Notes: generated from the letters alone by a model not told the origin. A stretch of 64,000 nt of DNA from Lactococcus protaetiae (GCF_006965445.1 NZ_CP041356.1:1426001-1490000), one strand, 5' to 3'; counted from the stretch's first letter, positions 1 to 9,407 are shown. A program made the numbers and translations.

Positions 1-21
1 AAGCGGAGATGCAAAATAAAA

Positions 22-966
22 ATGATTCATTCGAGTAAAATATTTATTACTGGAGGAGCAGGGTTTATTGGTTCTTCTTTGGCAAACGTTCTTTTAAAAT
101 ACAATAATAAGGTAATTGTTGTTGATGATTTATCAATGGGAAGGTTTGAAAATTTAATTCCATCTACTAATCTTATAACAATTAAAGGTTCTGTGACTGA
201 TAAAGAGTTAATGACCAAAATTTTAAAAGAATATAAATTTGATTATATTTTTCATTTAGCCGCTGTTGCTTCTGTTGCTGCATCTATTGCTAAACCATTA
301 GAAACACATGAGGTTAATTTTGACAGTACATTGATACTATTAGAATATTTAGTAAAACACCCTAAAAATTTAAAGAGGTTGGTATTTTCTTCTTCCGCAG
401 CGGTGTATGGTAATGAAAAAAGGCTACCTAAAAGAGAAGAGTCTCCTATTCTCCCATTAACTCCATATGCAATTGATAAATTTTCATCTGAACGATGGAT
501 TACAATTTATAATACTCTATATGGAATTCCAACAAGTTGTACGAGATTTTTTAATGTATATGGTCCAAAGCAAAACCCAAATTCTCCATACTCTGGTTTT
601 ATTTCTATACTTGTGGATAGATTGAAAAATTTGACAGAATTGAATATTTTTGGAGATGGGGAACAGGCAAGAGATTTTGTCTATATTGAAGACGTTATCC
701 AAGCATTAATATTAATTGCTACATCTGAGGAGTCTCTAGGAGAAGTGTACAATGTTGGGACTGGTAGTCAAAGTACCTTAAACGAATTAATTGAATTATC
801 GCAAGTATTAACCCAAAAAAATATAAAAGTAAATTATTTAGAAAATCGTGAGGGAGATATTAGACATTCTGTGAGTGATATTTCTAAATTAAAAGCTATT
901 GGTTATCAACCAAAATTTGATATAAATCAGGGAATGAAAAAGTACTTCGACTATGAATTCAAATGA
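22..966 (+). CDS. NAD-dependent epimerase/dehydratase (nucleotide-sugar, extended SDR)
   Basis: A 314-aa extended short-chain dehydrogenase of the UDP-glucose 4-epimerase type, expected to remodel a nucleotide sugar in the cytoplasm for surface polysaccharide synthesis. The Rossmann motif GGAGFIG is at residues 11-17 and the catalytic YxxxK pair is Tyr149/Lys153, with the preceding serine-rich FSSSAAVYG stretch. Length fits the family. It is followed by a flippase and a glycosidase-like gene, so it looks like part of the distal end of an eps/cps cluster. A stop codon at 17-19 just upstream may end the preceding gene. The exact sugar substrate cannot be read from the sequence. Confidence 0.85.
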   Translation: MIHSSKIFITGGAGFIGSSLANVLLKYNNKVIVVDDLSMGRFENLIPSTNLITIKGSVTDKELMTKILKEYKFDYIFHLAAVASVAASIAKPLETHEVNFDSTLILLEYLVKHPKNLKRLVFSSSAAVYGNEKRLPKREESPILPLTPYAIDKFSSERWITIYNTLYGIPTSCTRFFNVYGPKQNPNSPYSGFISILVDRLKNLTELNIFGDGEQARDFVYIEDVIQALILIATSEESLGEVYNVGTGSQSTLNELIELSQVLTQKNIKVNYLENREGDIRHSVSDISKLKAIGYQPKFDINQGMKKYFDYEFK

Positions 967-1002
967 AATCAGATATAGTGGGCATAATCATAGGATAAAA
1001 AA

Positions 1003-2385
1003 ATGAAGACAATATTTTCAAAATTATTGGGTAATACTGCAATTTTTGCTATTGGTAATGGAGCAACATTAATTGTATCCTTTTTCATGGTACCTGTTTA
1101 TACTCATATTTTATCAACCTCATCATTTGGTATATCTGATTTAATAAATACAACAGTTAATATGCTTTTACCAGTTGTATCCCTTAATATTTTTGCAGCA
1201 GTATTTCGTTGGACGCTGGATGAAGAAACCAATGAGTTAGAAATATTCTCTAACGGTCTATTTATAACGGGAATTGGTGCTTTTACATCAATTATCATAG
1301 GTTTAGTCTTAATATTATTTCATGTAAAATACACTTGGGCAATTGGAATTAACTTGGGTGGGGTCGTTCTTCTTAATCATTTTCAGAACTTTGCTCGTGG
1401 AACGGATAGAATAAAACTCTATGCATTGTCTGGAGTAGTTAGTTCGGTCGTTAATGTCTTATCCAATGTTGTTTTAATGATAGTTTTTAAGTTTGGTTTA
1501 ACAGGTTACCTTATTTCTTTAATTCTCTCAAATTATATTGCGGTTTTATTTTTAATAGTTTTTGGTAAACTTTATCACTATTGGAGCAGAGCGTTAATCT
1601 CCAAAAATGTTATTCGCGAAATGCTTAGATTTAGTCTACCTATGATTCCCAATGCTTTTACTTGGTGGATGACAAACGATGCTAGTAGATTGATTATTTT
1701 GATGTTTGTTGGACCTGCTGGTAATGGACTTTTTGCAATTGCGAATAAAATCCCGTCTATGATTACTACTGTATTTAATCTTTTCCAAAATGCATGGCAG
1801 ATTTCTGCTGTGGAAACATCTAAAGAAAAAAATGTATCAAGGATTTATTCTATTACATTTAATGTTGTTTTGGGCTTCCTTGTTTTTGGGTCAACAATTA
1901 TTGTCAGTATGATAAAATTGTTTATGCACTATTATGTTGCGCCAGATTTCTTTATAGCTTGGGAATTTGTTCCTATTCTACTGTTAACAGTAACGTTTTC
2001 TAACGCATCAGCTTTTCTTGGCACAACATATCTTGTAGCTATGAAGACAAAAGGATTGTTTACTACAACTATTTGGGGGACTATTATAAATTTAAGTTTG
2101 AGTTTTATCTTGATTCCTTTATTTGGGGTACATGGTGCGGCAATATCTGGGGCTTTAGGTTTTTTAGTAGTGAGTGTGATGCGGCTTAAACAAACTGCCA
2201 GATGGATTAGAATTAGGATAAAATGGGGACTTCAACTGGTGTTAATTGTTGGATACAGCGCGATGACTGTAATTGAATATATAAGTGCTAATGCAATAAT
2301 ATTAAAAATTTTCATTTTGATTATAATGGCTGGATTTTTAATAGTTTATTTGAAGAGTGTTAGAAAATTTAATTTTAATAAGTAG
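1003..2385 (+). CDS. Wzx-like polysaccharide flippase
   Basis: A 460-aa very hydrophobic protein with about 12-14 predicted membrane segments and no soluble domain, matching the polysaccharide transport (PST/MVF) superfamily of lipid-linked repeat-unit flippases. Residues around 10-35 (TAIFAIGNGATLIVSFFMVP) and the FSLPMIPNAFTWW stretch near 210 are typical of Wzx-type proteins. It would move undecaprenyl-linked oligosaccharide across the membrane for Wzy-type polymerisation. It starts 37 bp after the epimerase stop and lies 12 bp before the next gene, consistent with one operon. No polymerase gene is visible in the window. Confidence 0.85.
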   Translation: MKTIFSKLLGNTAIFAIGNGATLIVSFFMVPVYTHILSTSSFGISDLINTTVNMLLPVVSLNIFAAVFRWTLDEETNELEIFSNGLFITGIGAFTSIIIGLVLILFHVKYTWAIGINLGGVVLLNHFQNFARGTDRIKLYALSGVVSSVVNVLSNVVLMIVFKFGLTGYLISLILSNYIAVLFLIVFGKLYHYWSRALISKNVIREMLRFSLPMIPNAFTWWMTNDASRLIILMFVGPAGNGLFAIANKIPSMITTVFNLFQNAWQISAVETSKEKNVSRIYSITFNVVLGFLVFGSTIIVSMIKLFMHYYVAPDFFIAWEFVPILLLTVTFSNASAFLGTTYLVAMKTKGLFTTTIWGTIINLSLSFILIPLFGVHGAAISGALGFLVVSVMRLKQTARWIRIRIKWGLQLVLIVGYSAMTVIEYISANAIILKIFILIIMAGFLIVYLKSVRKFNFNK

Positions 2386-2397
2386 TTTGAGGTTGTT

Positions 2398-3318
2398 ATG
2401 GGAAATTATAGAAAGCATAAAAAGAGTAAATATAAACACATCCGGATAATAGGAATAGTAATTCTTTTCGGAGCTATTGCATTTGGCATATATTCACTGA
2501 GTGAAAAAACTTTCACTAATAAAAAACTATCGGCACCACATATTGCACAAACAAACAACTCTCCTAAAAAAACAAATGAAGTAAATGGCTATATAAGTTC
2601 AGATTCGCCAAAAGCTGTATCTGGAAGTATGCAAATAGTAGCAAACAGTGGTGCTCCTCAGTGGGTTAAAGTTCCTTCAAATGAACAGTTAAACAGATTT
2701 ACAGATATGTCAAAAGATGGTCTTACAATTTATCGGATAAATAACCCTGAAGTTCTAAAGACAGTTACGACGTTGAAAACACCAAGACGTTCGATGACTG
2801 ATATCGAAAAAGAATATCCTAATACATTGATAATGAATGCCTCGGCTTTCAATATGACGACAGGTCAGATAGTTGGTTTTCAAATTAATAATGGTTTTCT
2901 ACTAAATGACTGGGCGGTTGGGAACTATTTGCAGTATACTTTTGTCATTAATAAAAATGGTTCATGTAAAATATATGATTCGACGACACCTGCAAGTACA
3001 ATCATTAAAAATGGTGCAACGCAAAGTTATGATTTTGGTACGGCACTTATTCGTGATGGAAAGACTGTTCCTAGTGACGGTAGTGTAAATTGGGAAATTC
3101 ATGCTTTTATTGCTAATGACAAATCTAATAATCTTTATGTGATTTTGAGTGATACAAATGCTGGTTATGATAATATCATGAAAGGTGTTGCTTCTCTAAA
3201 TTTGGAGAATATGCTCCTTCTTGATAGTGGGGGTTCTAGTCAGCTTTCTGTAAATGGCAAAACAATTGTAGCTAGTCAAGATAATCGTGCTGTTCCAGAT
3301 TATATTGTGATGAAATAA
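2398..3318 (+). CDS. Membrane-anchored phosphodiester glycosidase (NAGPA-domain) protein
   Basis: A 306-aa protein with a basic N-terminus, one membrane segment at about residues 17-34, a low-complexity linker, then a domain ending in LLLDSGGSSQL and AVPDYIVMK. This ending is characteristic of the NAGPA / phosphodiester glycosidase family (formerly DUF2233), whose members often sit in streptococcal and lactococcal exopolysaccharide clusters. The active domain would be extracellular. A GAGG motif lies 5 nt upstream of the ATG. The role in polysaccharide processing is inferred from family and position; the substrate is unknown. Confidence 0.8.
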   Translation: MGNYRKHKKSKYKHIRIIGIVILFGAIAFGIYSLSEKTFTNKKLSAPHIAQTNNSPKKTNEVNGYISSDSPKAVSGSMQIVANSGAPQWVKVPSNEQLNRFTDMSKDGLTIYRINNPEVLKTVTTLKTPRRSMTDIEKEYPNTLIMNASAFNMTTGQIVGFQINNGFLLNDWAVGNYLQYTFVINKNGSCKIYDSTTPASTIIKNGATQSYDFGTALIRDGKTVPSDGSVNWEIHAFIANDKSNNLYVILSDTNAGYDNIMKGVASLNLENMLLLDSGGSSQLSVNGKTIVASQDNRAVPDYIVMK

Positions 3319-3388
3319 TTTTATATTGTTTTGGTTTGTTAGGAAAAAATGAGAAAATAGTATTATAAAAATCGAATGGAGTCTTGAT

Positions 3389-3544
3389 TTGGTACTATTT
3401 TGTATTAGTAGCATCGTTGTTCTTAGCATTTTGGTTTTATTATTAAACCAGGGAGCGAGCAATAATATTAATCGCAATGCTGGAGATTTAGAGGAGATGA
3501 GAATCTTATCTGAAATGAGTAAGGGAATAAATAAAAAATCATGA
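3389..3544 (+). CDS. Small single-pass membrane protein (51 aa)
   Basis: An open frame with TTG start at 3389, preceded by GGAG about 8 nt upstream, and stop at 3542-3544. It encodes one strongly hydrophobic segment (residues about 3-19), then a charged tail ending in MSKGINKKS. An ATG start is absent; the frame closes with an upstream TGA, so TTG is the best start. It lies between the phosphodiester glycosidase gene and a shared terminator and its last codons enter that terminator. No function recognised; it may be a small membrane protein or the remnant of a longer gene. Confidence 0.4.
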   Translation: MVLFCISSIVVLSILVLLLNQGASNNINRNAGDLEEMRILSEMSKGINKKS

Positions 3545-3563
3545 GTAGCACTCATGATTTTTT
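3533..3563. terminator. Bidirectional terminator between eps genes and LCP gene
   Basis: A 13-14 bp inverted repeat (AAAAAATCATGAGT, loop AGC, then its complement) flanked by A and T tracts, placed between two convergent genes, so it can end transcription on both strands. Confidence 0.85.
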
Positions 3564-3569
3564 TGTTTA

Positions 3570-4481
3570 CTATTGGAGAGAAGTGAGGAAGAGGTGTTTG
3601 ACAGTTGTTAATTCATTGCTTGTTATAATTTCGTTACCATCTTGTTTAGTGGTATGAAGATTAAGCTTACTTGTCGTCAATAGTGCCTTATTGTAGTGAA
3701 TTAATATTTCTTTAAATTCGTTGAAAGAAATATTGGTTTTTACAGTGTCACTAAAAGAGTAAAGAATGTTGCGATAGTAGTTAAAGTTAGAAAAATTCTT
3801 GGCTTTGGTTAGCTTTTGAATATTGCCATAAAGTGCCATTGAGACGTTTTGGATGCGTGTGATAAGGGCTTGTTGGTCGTTTTTGTCAACGAGAGAAAGA
3901 TAAGCCTGAACTTCTTTAGTAGCATTAAGGTGAAGAGTACCTCGGTTAAACTGGTAGCCTTCTGATACAAAGGCAGTAGGATTTTGAAGAGTGATCCCTC
4001 CGGTTGCTTCAACTATCTCTCCTATTTTATCTATGTCTATTTGTACGATTTTATTAATAGGAAGTGATAAACTTTTGTGAATGTCGTTGAGGACAGCATT
4101 TTTACCTCCCTTGGCGTAGCTATCAGCAATTGTTGTTTGATTGGGCAGTGTAGCTGTAACTGGGAAATTTAAAAATGTAGTTTGTTTGGTTTGGGCATTA
4201 GTGGCAACTAAAACTGCTGCAAAACAGGAATTTTCTCCATTTACCGTATTGGTTTCTATAATCAATGTCGTAAAAGGTTTAGATTTTGAAAAATTGATAG
4301 GTGTAGTAGCTGAACTTTTAGCGTATGAGCTAGAAAAGGTAGACTCAATATTCTTGTAAATACCAAAAGCGGCTGCACCTATAATTAAGATAAGTGTAAT
4401 AATGACACTCAAGATAATCTTTAGAGCTAAGTGTTTTTTTCTTTTATGGTGTCGGTGATGACTTTTTGATTTATGTGCCAT
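3570..4481 (-). CDS. LCP-family (LytR-CpsA-Psr) protein, divergent
   Basis: A 303-aa membrane protein: histidine/lysine-rich cytoplasmic start, one membrane segment at about residues 20-42, then an extracellular LCP-like domain. LCP enzymes attach teichoic acids or capsule to peptidoglycan. The overall LCP order is visible (AAVLVATNAQTKQTTFLNFP, KIVQIDIDKIGEIVEATGGI, ITRIQNVSMAL). However, the usual arginine of the IPRDT-type motif is replaced (FPVTATL) and the DxRxDT motif is missing, so pyrophosphate-lipid binding may be altered. It is convergent with the eps genes and divergent from rimM. It could be a non-canonical or inactive paralogue. Confidence 0.7.
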   Translation of the reverse strand: MAHKSKSHHRHHKRKKHLALKIILSVIITLILIIGAAAFGIYKNIESTFSSSYAKSSATTPINFSKSKPFTTLIIETNTVNGENSCFAAVLVATNAQTKQTTFLNFPVTATLPNQTTIADSYAKGGKNAVLNDIHKSLSLPINKIVQIDIDKIGEIVEATGGITLQNPTAFVSEGYQFNRGTLHLNATKEVQAYLSLVDKNDQQALITRIQNVSMALYGNIQKLTKAKNFSNFNYYRNILYSFSDTVKTNISFNEFKEILIHYNKALLTTSKLNLHTTKQDGNEIITSNELTTVKHLFLTSLQ

Positions 4482-4512
4482 TCTCTGCCTCTTACGTTAA
4501 TAATATGATAAC

Positions 4513-4541
4513 ATTATACTATATTGCACTGAATATGGAAA
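4513..4541 (-). promoter_or_regulatory. Candidate promoter for the LCP gene
   Basis: On the minus strand a TATAAT box (plus 4513-4518) lies 17 bp from TTTCCA (plus 4536-4541, a weak -35), with an AGAGGCAGAG ribosome-binding stretch before the ATG. Confidence 0.5.
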
Positions 4542-4682
4542 GCTTTTACAGGGGAGAAGAGTGTAACTTAATTGCGGTGCTAATATTTATAAATTGTGAA
4601 TGTTTAGAACACGATAAATAAAAATTTAGGAATAAATTTGTAGTAACAATGACTTCAAACTATTTGTCGTGTGATGGGGTAT

Positions 4683-4696
4683 GATATAATTAATCC
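4683..4696 (+). promoter_or_regulatory. rimM promoter, predicted leaderless start
   Basis: An extended -10 box (TGA-TATAAT, TATAAT at 4685-4690) ends 6 nt before the rimM ATG at 4697. Transcription would begin at or next to the A of the start codon, and no Shine-Dalgarno sequence precedes it. Confidence 0.6.
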
Positions 4697-5212
4697 ATGG
4701 AAAAATTTTACAAAGTAGGAACAATCGTAAATACGCAGGGACTTCAAGGGGAAGTACGTGTGATGCCATCAACAGACTTTGCTGAGGAACGCTTTTCTAA
4801 GGGAGCAGTTCTGGCGCTTTTTGATGATAAGGATAACTATATACAGGATTTAAAAGTTAAATCAGGTCGTTCTCAAAAGAATTTTTATATTGTTAAGTTT
4901 GAAGGCTTTTATCATATTAATGAGGTAGAAAAATTTAAAGGGAGTGTTCTTAAGGTTTCAGAAGAACATCAGTCTTCTCTTGATGATGGTGAGTTTTATT
5001 ATCATGAGATTATTGGAAGTGATGTTTATGAAAACGGAGCGCTTATTGGGCAAGTCTCAGAAATTTTGCAACCGGGAGCAAATGATGTCTGGGTGGTAAA
5101 ACGTAAAGGAAAGCGAGATTTACTCTTACCATATATTCCTTCGGTCGTTTTGAATGTTGATGTAGCCAATCATCATGTGGATGTTGAAATAATGGAAGGT
5201 TTGGATGATTAG
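4697..5212 (+). CDS. rimM: Ribosome maturation factor RimM
   Basis: A 171-aa RimM, which binds ribosomal protein S19 and assists 16S rRNA processing in 30S assembly. The N-terminal beta-barrel begins [20 protein letters not shown] and the C-terminal PRC-barrel contains [10 protein letters not shown] and [10 protein letters not shown], all typical. Length is normal. The start is well supported by family conservation although there is no ribosome-binding site; a -10 box sits 6 nt upstream, suggesting a leaderless message. trmD follows after 11 bp, the standard rimM-trmD pair. Confidence 0.95.
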   Translation: MEKFYKVGTIVNTQGLQGEVRVMPSTDFAEERFSKGAVLALFDDKDNYIQDLKVKSGRSQKNFYIVKFEGFYHINEVEKFKGSVLKVSEEHQSSLDDGEFYYHEIIGSDVYENGALIGQVSEILQPGANDVWVVKRKGKRDLLLPYIPSVVLNVDVANHHVDVEIMEGLDD

Positions 5213-5223
5213 TAGGGAATAAA

Positions 5224-5967
5224 ATGAGAATTGATATTTTAAGCATTTTTCCAGAAATGTTTATACCACTGAATCAGTCTATCGTAGGAAAAGCGCAAGA
5301 AAAAAATATTGTGGACTTTCATACGCACGATTTTCGTGAAAATGCAGCAAATAAGCAAAGACACGTTGATGACATGCCTTATGGTGGCGGTCAAGGAATG
5401 TTGCTCATGCCACAGCCGATTTTTGATACAATTGAGCAAATTCCAGTTTCTCAAGAAAAAGTGCCGCGCGTGATTTTGATGGATCCTGCAGGCAAACGCT
5501 TTAATCAAAAAATGGCTGAGGAGCTAGCTCAAGAAGAGCAACTTATTTTCATTTGTGGGCATTATGAAGGCTATGATGAACGGATTAAGACATTAGTAAC
5601 AGATGAGGTTTCACTAGGAGATTTTGTGTTAACAGGTGGAGAAGTAGCTGCTACGGTGATGATTGATGCAATCGTTCGTTTAATTCCTGGTGTTCTTGGG
5701 AAACAAGCAAGTCATGAGGATGATTCTTTTTCAAGTGGTTTATTAGAGTATCCACAGTATACAAGACCAGAAGAGTTCAGAGGAATGAAAGTACCATCGG
5801 TGTTGATGAGCGGTCATCATGAAAATATTCGAAAGTGGCGTTTAACTGAAAGTTTGAAAAAAACATTAGAACGTCGTCCAGATTTGCTTGAACACTATGA
5901 AGCGAATGAAGAAGAAACGAAAATTTTGAAATCTTTACGCGAAAATGGTAAAGATGTGGTAAAATAA
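5224..5967 (+). CDS. trmD: tRNA (guanine-N1)-methyltransferase TrmD
   Basis: A 247-aa SPOUT-class enzyme that methylates G37 of tRNAs to prevent frameshifting. Visible hallmarks are [13 protein letters not shown] at the start, [14 protein letters not shown], the knot motif [10 protein letters not shown] and GDFVLTGGE. Length is normal for TrmD. It lies 11 bp after rimM and is probably co-transcribed. It is followed by a large structured repeat rather than a simple terminator. Confidence 0.96.
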   Translation: MRIDILSIFPEMFIPLNQSIVGKAQEKNIVDFHTHDFRENAANKQRHVDDMPYGGGQGMLLMPQPIFDTIEQIPVSQEKVPRVILMDPAGKRFNQKMAEELAQEEQLIFICGHYEGYDERIKTLVTDEVSLGDFVLTGGEVAATVMIDAIVRLIPGVLGKQASHEDDSFSSGLLEYPQYTRPEEFRGMKVPSVLMSGHHENIRKWRLTESLKKTLERRPDLLEHYEANEEETKILKSLRENGKDVVK

Positions 5968-6081
5968 GAGAGTACTGAAAATTTTTATTAATGCGATTTC
6001 ATAGGTTAAATTTGCTTTAGATTTGACTGTGAAATCGAAAAATTTTACCGTGAATTTTGGTAGAAATGATTTGATTTTGAT

Positions 6082-6409
6082 GTTAGGGCACAACCTCTAG
6101 GTGTAACAACTAAGCGACCTGTACGCAGCTAAAGCTGCAACAATCTGCTTAACATCAAAGATATGAGGTTACCCTGTCTCTGAAGTCTATCTCGCTTTGC
6201 TCCGCTGTCGATTTCGCTAAGTTGCTAAAGCAACAAGCTCAAATCGCAATCGCTAAAGCGCTAAGACTCTGGGGCAGTAGAACGAAAGCAAAGTCTAGTG
6301 CTGCTTATCCGTGGGGAGTTGCCACTCCGACTAGGTGCTTTAGCACCGTAGCGAGGATGGACAGCGTAGTCCAAAGGGCGAAGATAGCACGCACTTGCTT
6401 GGTTAAAAT
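6082..6409. repeat. Modular nested-palindrome element, copy 1
   Basis: This gap between trmD and the DUF1149 gene is filled by a structured repeat. Its left end (GTTAGGGCACAACCTC, then TAAGCGACCTGT, then TCTGCTTAACATCAAAGATA) recurs near 19338 and in shortened form near 16283 and 7883. Internal nested complementary blocks include CGCTGTC/GACAGCG and smaller stems such as GGGAGTTGCCACTCC. A reading frame across it (6222-6425) is only a by-product. See findings for the family. Confidence 0.75.
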
Positions 6410-6433
6410 GGAAAAAATGGAGTGACTTTAAAA

Positions 6434-6826
6434 ATGACTTTAACTATTGACCGCGAACAAGAGTTCGTTAATCAATTTCATTATGATGCGCGTAACTATG
6501 AATGGGAAAAAGAAAATGGAACGCCTGAAACAAATTTGAATGTTCAATTTCAATTGGTTCCTGTTGAACAGCTTGAAAAAGCAAATGAGGGCGACACCGC
6601 AATTCATGCTGTGTTGACTTATCTGATTGCATTAGATAATATTGTTCTTTCTGGATTTGTTAGTCAGCTCAACTATGTAAGAAATCGTGTGATTGCTGAA
6701 CAGGAAGAACTTGAACAAGAGGAGCTGGGGCAACTTGCAGCGCCTTTGTTTGATTTGCTTAAACGTTTGGTCTATGAGACAACGGAAGTCGCCTTGGATC
6801 AACCAGGGATTAATTTGGAGTTCTAA
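6434..6826 (+). CDS. DUF1149 family protein
   Basis: A 130-aa acidic cytoplasmic protein (SecB-like fold family DUF1149) common in streptococci and lactococci. A GTG at 6422 gives 134 aa, but the ATG at 6434 is preferred because GGAG at 6419-6422 is then 11 nt away. It contains a strongly acidic helix around residues 95-110. It precedes a DegV gene by about 20 bp, an arrangement common in lactococci. Its function is not established; SecB-like folds suggest chaperone-type binding, which is inference only. Confidence 0.8.
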   Translation: MTLTIDREQEFVNQFHYDARNYEWEKENGTPETNLNVQFQLVPVEQLEKANEGDTAIHAVLTYLIALDNIVLSGFVSQLNYVRNRVIAEQEELEQEELGQLAAPLFDLLKRLVYETTEVALDQPGINLEF

Positions 6827-6846
6827 TTAAGAATTATTATATTTTT

Positions 6847-7692
6847 ATGAAATTAGCTGTTATTACTGACTCCTCAGCGGACTATGCTGAGAAATATAAA
6901 ACTTACGAGAATCTTTTTGTTTTAGATATCCCTATATCAATTGATGGGGTAGATTATGACTTGAGGAAGATTTCTCATGAAGAATGGTTTGACTTGATGG
7001 AAAAAGCACAGGATGTGCCAAAAACGGCGCAACCTAGTGTGGCTGAACTTGAAGTTCTTTTGAAAAATTTGGAAAAGCAGGGCTATACTCATGTTTTAGG
7101 TCTTTTCTTGCCCGCGGCCATCTCTGGTTTTTATCAAAATGCTTTCTATTTACAAAATGAATTTGAACAAATGGAAGTGAAGTTTCCAGAAACATTTATT
7201 ACTTCTAGTCCTTTGGGATATATGGTGGAAACTGTTCTTGATTTGTATGAATCAGGGGCTTTATTTGACGAAATCATATCAAAATTTGAGAAACAGCGTG
7301 ATGGAGACCGAGCTTACATGCTCGTAGATGATTTGAACTGGTTGGCTAAAGGCGGACGTTTGTCCAATGGAGCCGCTGTTTTAGGGACTTTGTTGAATAT
7401 CAAACCTGTGTTGACTTTTAGTCAAGAGGGTAAAGTTGAGGTTTTTGAGAAGGTTCGTACAGTAAAAAAATCAATGAATCGAATCAAAGAGCTATTGCTA
7501 CAAGAGGCGGAAAGTCGCTCTGCTTACAAGGTGTATGTTATTCATGCTCGTGCCGAGGAGAGAGCACAAGAACTATACGATTATGCGCTAGAGCAAGGTT
7601 ATGATGATGTTGAGATTGTAACTTTTGGTCCTGTGATTGCGACACATTTGGGACTTAATACTGTGGCTTACGCTATTTCACCGAAAAAATGA
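6847..7692 (+). CDS. DegV family fatty-acid-binding protein
   Basis: A 281-aa DegV protein. These bind fatty acids and, in firmicutes, hand exogenous fatty acids to the FakA kinase (FakB-type role). Motifs seen are DSSADY at the N-terminus, TAQPSVAEL near residue 58, ITSSPLGYM and the late LAKGGRLSNGAAVLGTLLNIKPVL block that closes the lipid site. Length is normal. It directly follows the DUF1149 gene. Whether it is an FakB or another DegV paralogue cannot be settled, since no fakA is in the window. Confidence 0.9.
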   Translation: MKLAVITDSSADYAEKYKTYENLFVLDIPISIDGVDYDLRKISHEEWFDLMEKAQDVPKTAQPSVAELEVLLKNLEKQGYTHVLGLFLPAAISGFYQNAFYLQNEFEQMEVKFPETFITSSPLGYMVETVLDLYESGALFDEIISKFEKQRDGDRAYMLVDDLNWLAKGGRLSNGAAVLGTLLNIKPVLTFSQEGKVEVFEKVRTVKKSMNRIKELLLQEAESRSAYKVYVIHARAEERAQELYDYALEQGYDDVEIVTFGPVIATHLGLNTVAYAISPKK

Positions 7693-7975
7693 AGTCAAGA
7701 CTTATTCAGTGGGGAGTTTCAACTCCCCACTGAATTTAGTCGGACGAAATTCAAAGTTAGTGCTGCTTCATCCCCTACCTAAGAGGTAGGGGTGTTAGCA
7801 CGTACTTACTTCGATAAAAGCACGTCTTTGCGTGCTTTTCTGTAAATGTGAATGTTCAGAAAAATCAAAATTGTGCTAGTTCATCTAAGCGACCTGTGCG
7901 GAACAGTCTGCTTAACATCAAAAATATGAGGTTACACTGTAGTGAAGCGGAGATAGTACTGCTAAGTTAAAACAA
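7689..7975. repeat. Modular nested-palindrome element, copy 2
   Basis: The 365-bp gap after degV begins at its stop codon with a perfect 15-bp inverted repeat (ATTCAGTGGGGAGTT, loop TC, 7704-7735) that can act as a terminator. Next come the block AGTCGGACGAAATTCAAAG, a CCCCTACCT/AGGTAGGGG hairpin, and at 7883-7937 the TAAGCGACCTGT...CTTAACATCAAA block shared with copies 1 and 6. The dapB promoter must lie in or after this element. Confidence 0.7.
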
Positions 7976-8057
7976 CTATTGGATGGACTGCTATGCGGAC
8001 GATGGTTTTCTTGGAACGAAAACTTTAATGATATTTTAATGATATGAGGAGAAAGAA

Positions 8058-8834
8058 ATGAGTAAAATTAAAGTAATTATTGCGGGATTTAAAGGACGTA
8101 TGGGTTCTACTGCTGTAAATATGGTATTGGAACAGGCAGATTTTGAATTGGTAGCTTTGCTTGATCCTTTTACAACGGAGGCAGAGGCCTTTGGTGCACC
8201 AGTTTTTAATGTAAAAGAGGAACTGAAAGACTTGTCGGCAGATGTTTGGATTGACTTCACTCAGCCATCTGTTGCTTTTGAAAATACAAAATTTGCAATT
8301 GAACATGGATTTCGACCAGCCATTGGTACAACAGGCTTTACAGAAGAACAGATTGCAGAATTAATTGAGATTTCACGTCTAAAAAATTTAGGTGGGTTGA
8401 TTGCGCCTAACTTTGCATTGGGTGCTGTGTTGCTCATGCAATTTTCGAAATCTGCTGCAAAATATTTTCCAGATGTAGAGATTATTGAGCTTCATCATGA
8501 TAAGAAAATGGATGCACCGTCAGGAACAGCTGTGAAAACTGCAGAATTGATTTCTGAAAATCGGAAGAGTCACAAGCAAGGAGCAGCAGATGAGCTGGAA
8601 ACTTTAGCGGGCGCGCGTGGTGCAGATGTTGATGGAATGAGGATTCATTCGGTGCGTTTGCCAGGGCTTGTCGCACATCAGGAAGTGATTTTTGGTTCGC
8701 TAGGTGAAGGCTTAACTTTGCGACATGACAGCTATGATCGTGTGAGCTTTATGACAGGGGTTGCATTGGCTGTGCGTGAAGTGATGAAAGTCAATGAGTT
8801 GAAGTATGGTTTGGAGCATTTCTTGGATTTATGA
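8058..8834 (+). CDS. dapB: 4-hydroxy-tetrahydrodipicolinate reductase
   Basis: A 258-aa DapB, the NAD(P)H-dependent reductase of the lysine/diaminopimelate pathway. The nucleotide-binding start is [11 protein letters not shown], and the substrate/catalytic block is [13 protein letters not shown] (histidine pair and lysine conserved). Length is slightly short but normal for this genus. A GAGGAGAAAG ribosome-binding site precedes the ATG. It stands alone, with a small acetyltransferase gene following by about 30 bp. Confidence 0.95.
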   Translation: MSKIKVIIAGFKGRMGSTAVNMVLEQADFELVALLDPFTTEAEAFGAPVFNVKEELKDLSADVWIDFTQPSVAFENTKFAIEHGFRPAIGTTGFTEEQIAELIEISRLKNLGGLIAPNFALGAVLLMQFSKSAAKYFPDVEIIELHHDKKMDAPSGTAVKTAELISENRKSHKQGAADELETLAGARGADVDGMRIHSVRLPGLVAHQEVIFGSLGEGLTLRHDSYDRVSFMTGVALAVREVMKVNELKYGLEHFLDL

Positions 8835-8867
8835 TGTTCTTGAACGAATAGAAAATTGAGAAGTTTT

Positions 8868-9398
8868 ATGGAAAATTTAGAAATCAGGCAACTAGAGCCA
8901 AGAGATTTAGAGGCTTTTCTACGCTATACTGCTGACTGGAAAACAGATACAAGCCCCTTCAAGATTGATGAGACAAGTATTTATAATGAAATTTCTAGGG
9001 AAAATTTTTTGGAGTGGCAGGAGAAAATTCGTCGTGAAGAATTTGCTGTTGAAAACCCTGATTGGTCAACTTGTACGAAGTATTTTGCTTTTGTTGATGG
9101 CGAAATTGCAGGAGTTTGCTCTTGTCGTTGGCAGATTGAAAAGGGAATTTTGCTAGAATGGGGCGGACATATCGGCTATGGTGTAGCACCGAGCTTTCGT
9201 GGCGCACATTTAGCTAGTCAAATGGTAACTTTTGTACTTGAAAAATATCGGGAGCGAGGGATTTTGTCTGTGATGATTTCTGCTGATGAAGATAATATTG
9301 CAAGCCGTAAGACCATTGAACAGTGTGGGGGTGTACTTGAAAATATTGTTGATATTGATGGAGATGAAGTTTGTCGCTATTGGATTGATTTGAGATAA
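8868..9398 (+). CDS. GNAT family N-acetyltransferase
   Basis: A 176-aa protein with the GNAT acetyl-CoA fold: IRQLEPRDLEAF start, a mid-protein FAFVDGEIAGVCSCRW strand pair, GYGVAPSFRGAHLASQMV (the pyrophosphate-binding loop), and DNIASRKTIEQCGGVLE, which is typical of the class. A TTG at 8856 would add four residues, but ATG 8868 has a GAGAAG motif 4-5 nt upstream. It probably belongs to the same transcript as dapB. The acetyl acceptor is unknown. Confidence 0.85.
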   Translation: MENLEIRQLEPRDLEAFLRYTADWKTDTSPFKIDETSIYNEISRENFLEWQEKIRREEFAVENPDWSTCTKYFAFVDGEIAGVCSCRWQIEKGILLEWGGHIGYGVAPSFRGAHLASQMVTFVLEKYRERGILSVMISADEDNIASRKTIEQCGGVLENIVDIDGDEVCRYWIDLR

Positions 9399-9407
9399 AT
9401 ATGTGTT

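Noticed and set aside
6222-6425. 67-aa open frame before the DUF1149 gene
   Set aside because: It lies wholly in a modular repeat element, has no ribosome-binding site and biased composition; a by-product of the repeat.
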